Positions 63,762 through 64,000 of a stretch of 64,000 nucleotides of DNA are shown here, piece by piece (within the stretch, counting starts at the first letter, position 1; every line of letters begins with the position of its first letter). This DNA is from Segatella hominis (lineage in GTDB: Bacteria > Bacteroidota > Bacteroidia > Bacteroidales > Bacteroidaceae). The position numbers and the translations under genes are program-made. The notes under the pieces were generated by a model that did no database searches, was not told the origin of the DNA, and saw only the letters and a program-made list of their open reading frames with translations. Location: positions 62,001 to 126,000 of the forward strand of contig NZ_SGVY01000003.1 of assembly GCF_004535825.1 (NCBI RefSeq), written 5' to 3'.

Positions 63762-64000
63762 AATATCTTTGTTAAAATATAAACGAAATGTTACTGCAGG
63801 CGAGTGCAAATGAAAGTTCTATGATTGCTGTATGCAGTTCTTTTTTGCAAAGATATATAAAAATCTAATATGCCGTAATTTTTTTACGGATATTTAAGAT
63901 TAAACTTGTTTTAGTCTCTTAATTCATTCCTTGAATGACTGTTGTTTCCCCTAAGTTTAATTTTTACTTTGTGTTTTTGCGGTACTTTACTTTGTGTTTT
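63762..64000. other. leader of the ATPase pair and window edge
   Basis: A -7 box TATCTTTG on the minus strand (plus 63848-63855) precedes the ATPase gene by about 85 bases. CCGTAA/TTACGG around a T-run (about 63872-63888) may end another transcript. TACTTTGTGTTTT occurs twice near the edge (about 63965-64000). No gene is seen. Confidence 0.4.

Noticed and set aside
1-64000. tRNA or rRNA genes
   Set aside because: I looked in the gaps for GTTCRANNC T-loops flanked by acceptor stems and for rRNA core sequences and found none convincing.

Overview
The window looks like chromosomal DNA of a gut-type Bacteroidota, most likely Prevotellaceae (Segatella/Prevotella copri-like). The reasons are the Bacteroidota promoter pair TTTG-N19-21-TAnnTTTG upstream of many genes, sparse Shine-Dalgarno sequences, TonB/DUF6850/DUF4876 outer-membrane genes, a three-gene frd/sdh operon, MnmG, and DUF2851 and WbqC proteins. 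The genus is inferred from gene content, not from any search.

Layout. 1-8 kb: a partial gene, a secreted alpha/beta hydrolase, a LOG-family phosphoribohydrolase, two separate AAA+/DUF4143 ATPases, an FprA flavodiiron protein and a PfkB sugar kinase. 8.3-11.4 kb: an M16 peptidase carrying a repeat-derived in-frame insert, then 1.8 kb without a large gene. That stretch has a well-formed minus-strand promoter, a leader with repeats, a 26-codon hydrophobic ORF, a 34-nt-periodic ladder of GNRA-tetraloop hairpins and a terminator. It is my best candidate for something undescribed. 11.4-18.3 kb: WbqC protein (also with a repeat-derived insert), a degenerate signal-peptidase paralogue, LepB, DapB, a thioesterase, a DUF2851 protein and DprA. 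18.4-27.2 kb: an apparent minus-strand operon controlled by an AraC regulator: DUF4876 lipoprotein, TonB receptor, DUF6850 barrel, then an ArsE/F/G-like thiol relay and a cupin. 27.3-39 kb: DusB, YbeY, CoaD-RuvB, a BASS transporter, an S41 protease, a ParE/GyrB-type topoisomerase subunit, a GNAT-like protein and a THUMP-like methyltransferase with low-complexity inserts. 39-43 kb: succinate dehydrogenase/fumarate reductase operon. 43-54 kb: MnmG, Apt, UvrC, Dtd, a MazG-like protein, DeoC, a polyprenyl synthase and PolA, with parS-like sites around mnmG/apt and a 23-bp iteron array. 54-61.5 kb: a transglutaminase-like protein, CutC, CysS and an acetyl-CoA hydrolase/CoA-transferase. 61.9-63.8 kb: a translationally coupled AAA ATPase plus RloB/TOPRIM-like pair resembling an abortive-infection module.

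How the parts work together. frdCAB and the CoA-transferase fit succinate/acetate fermentation with anaerobic respiration. FprA is an O2/NO-scavenging enzyme. The AraC-linked operon combines outer-membrane uptake parts with a cytosol-to-periplasm thiol relay. Interspersed repeats recur at gene 3' ends, and in at least two genes they lie inside the reading frame. Coordinates were read by eye; start codons were moved where the longest frame began at TTG or another weak start and a better ATG lay just downstream.
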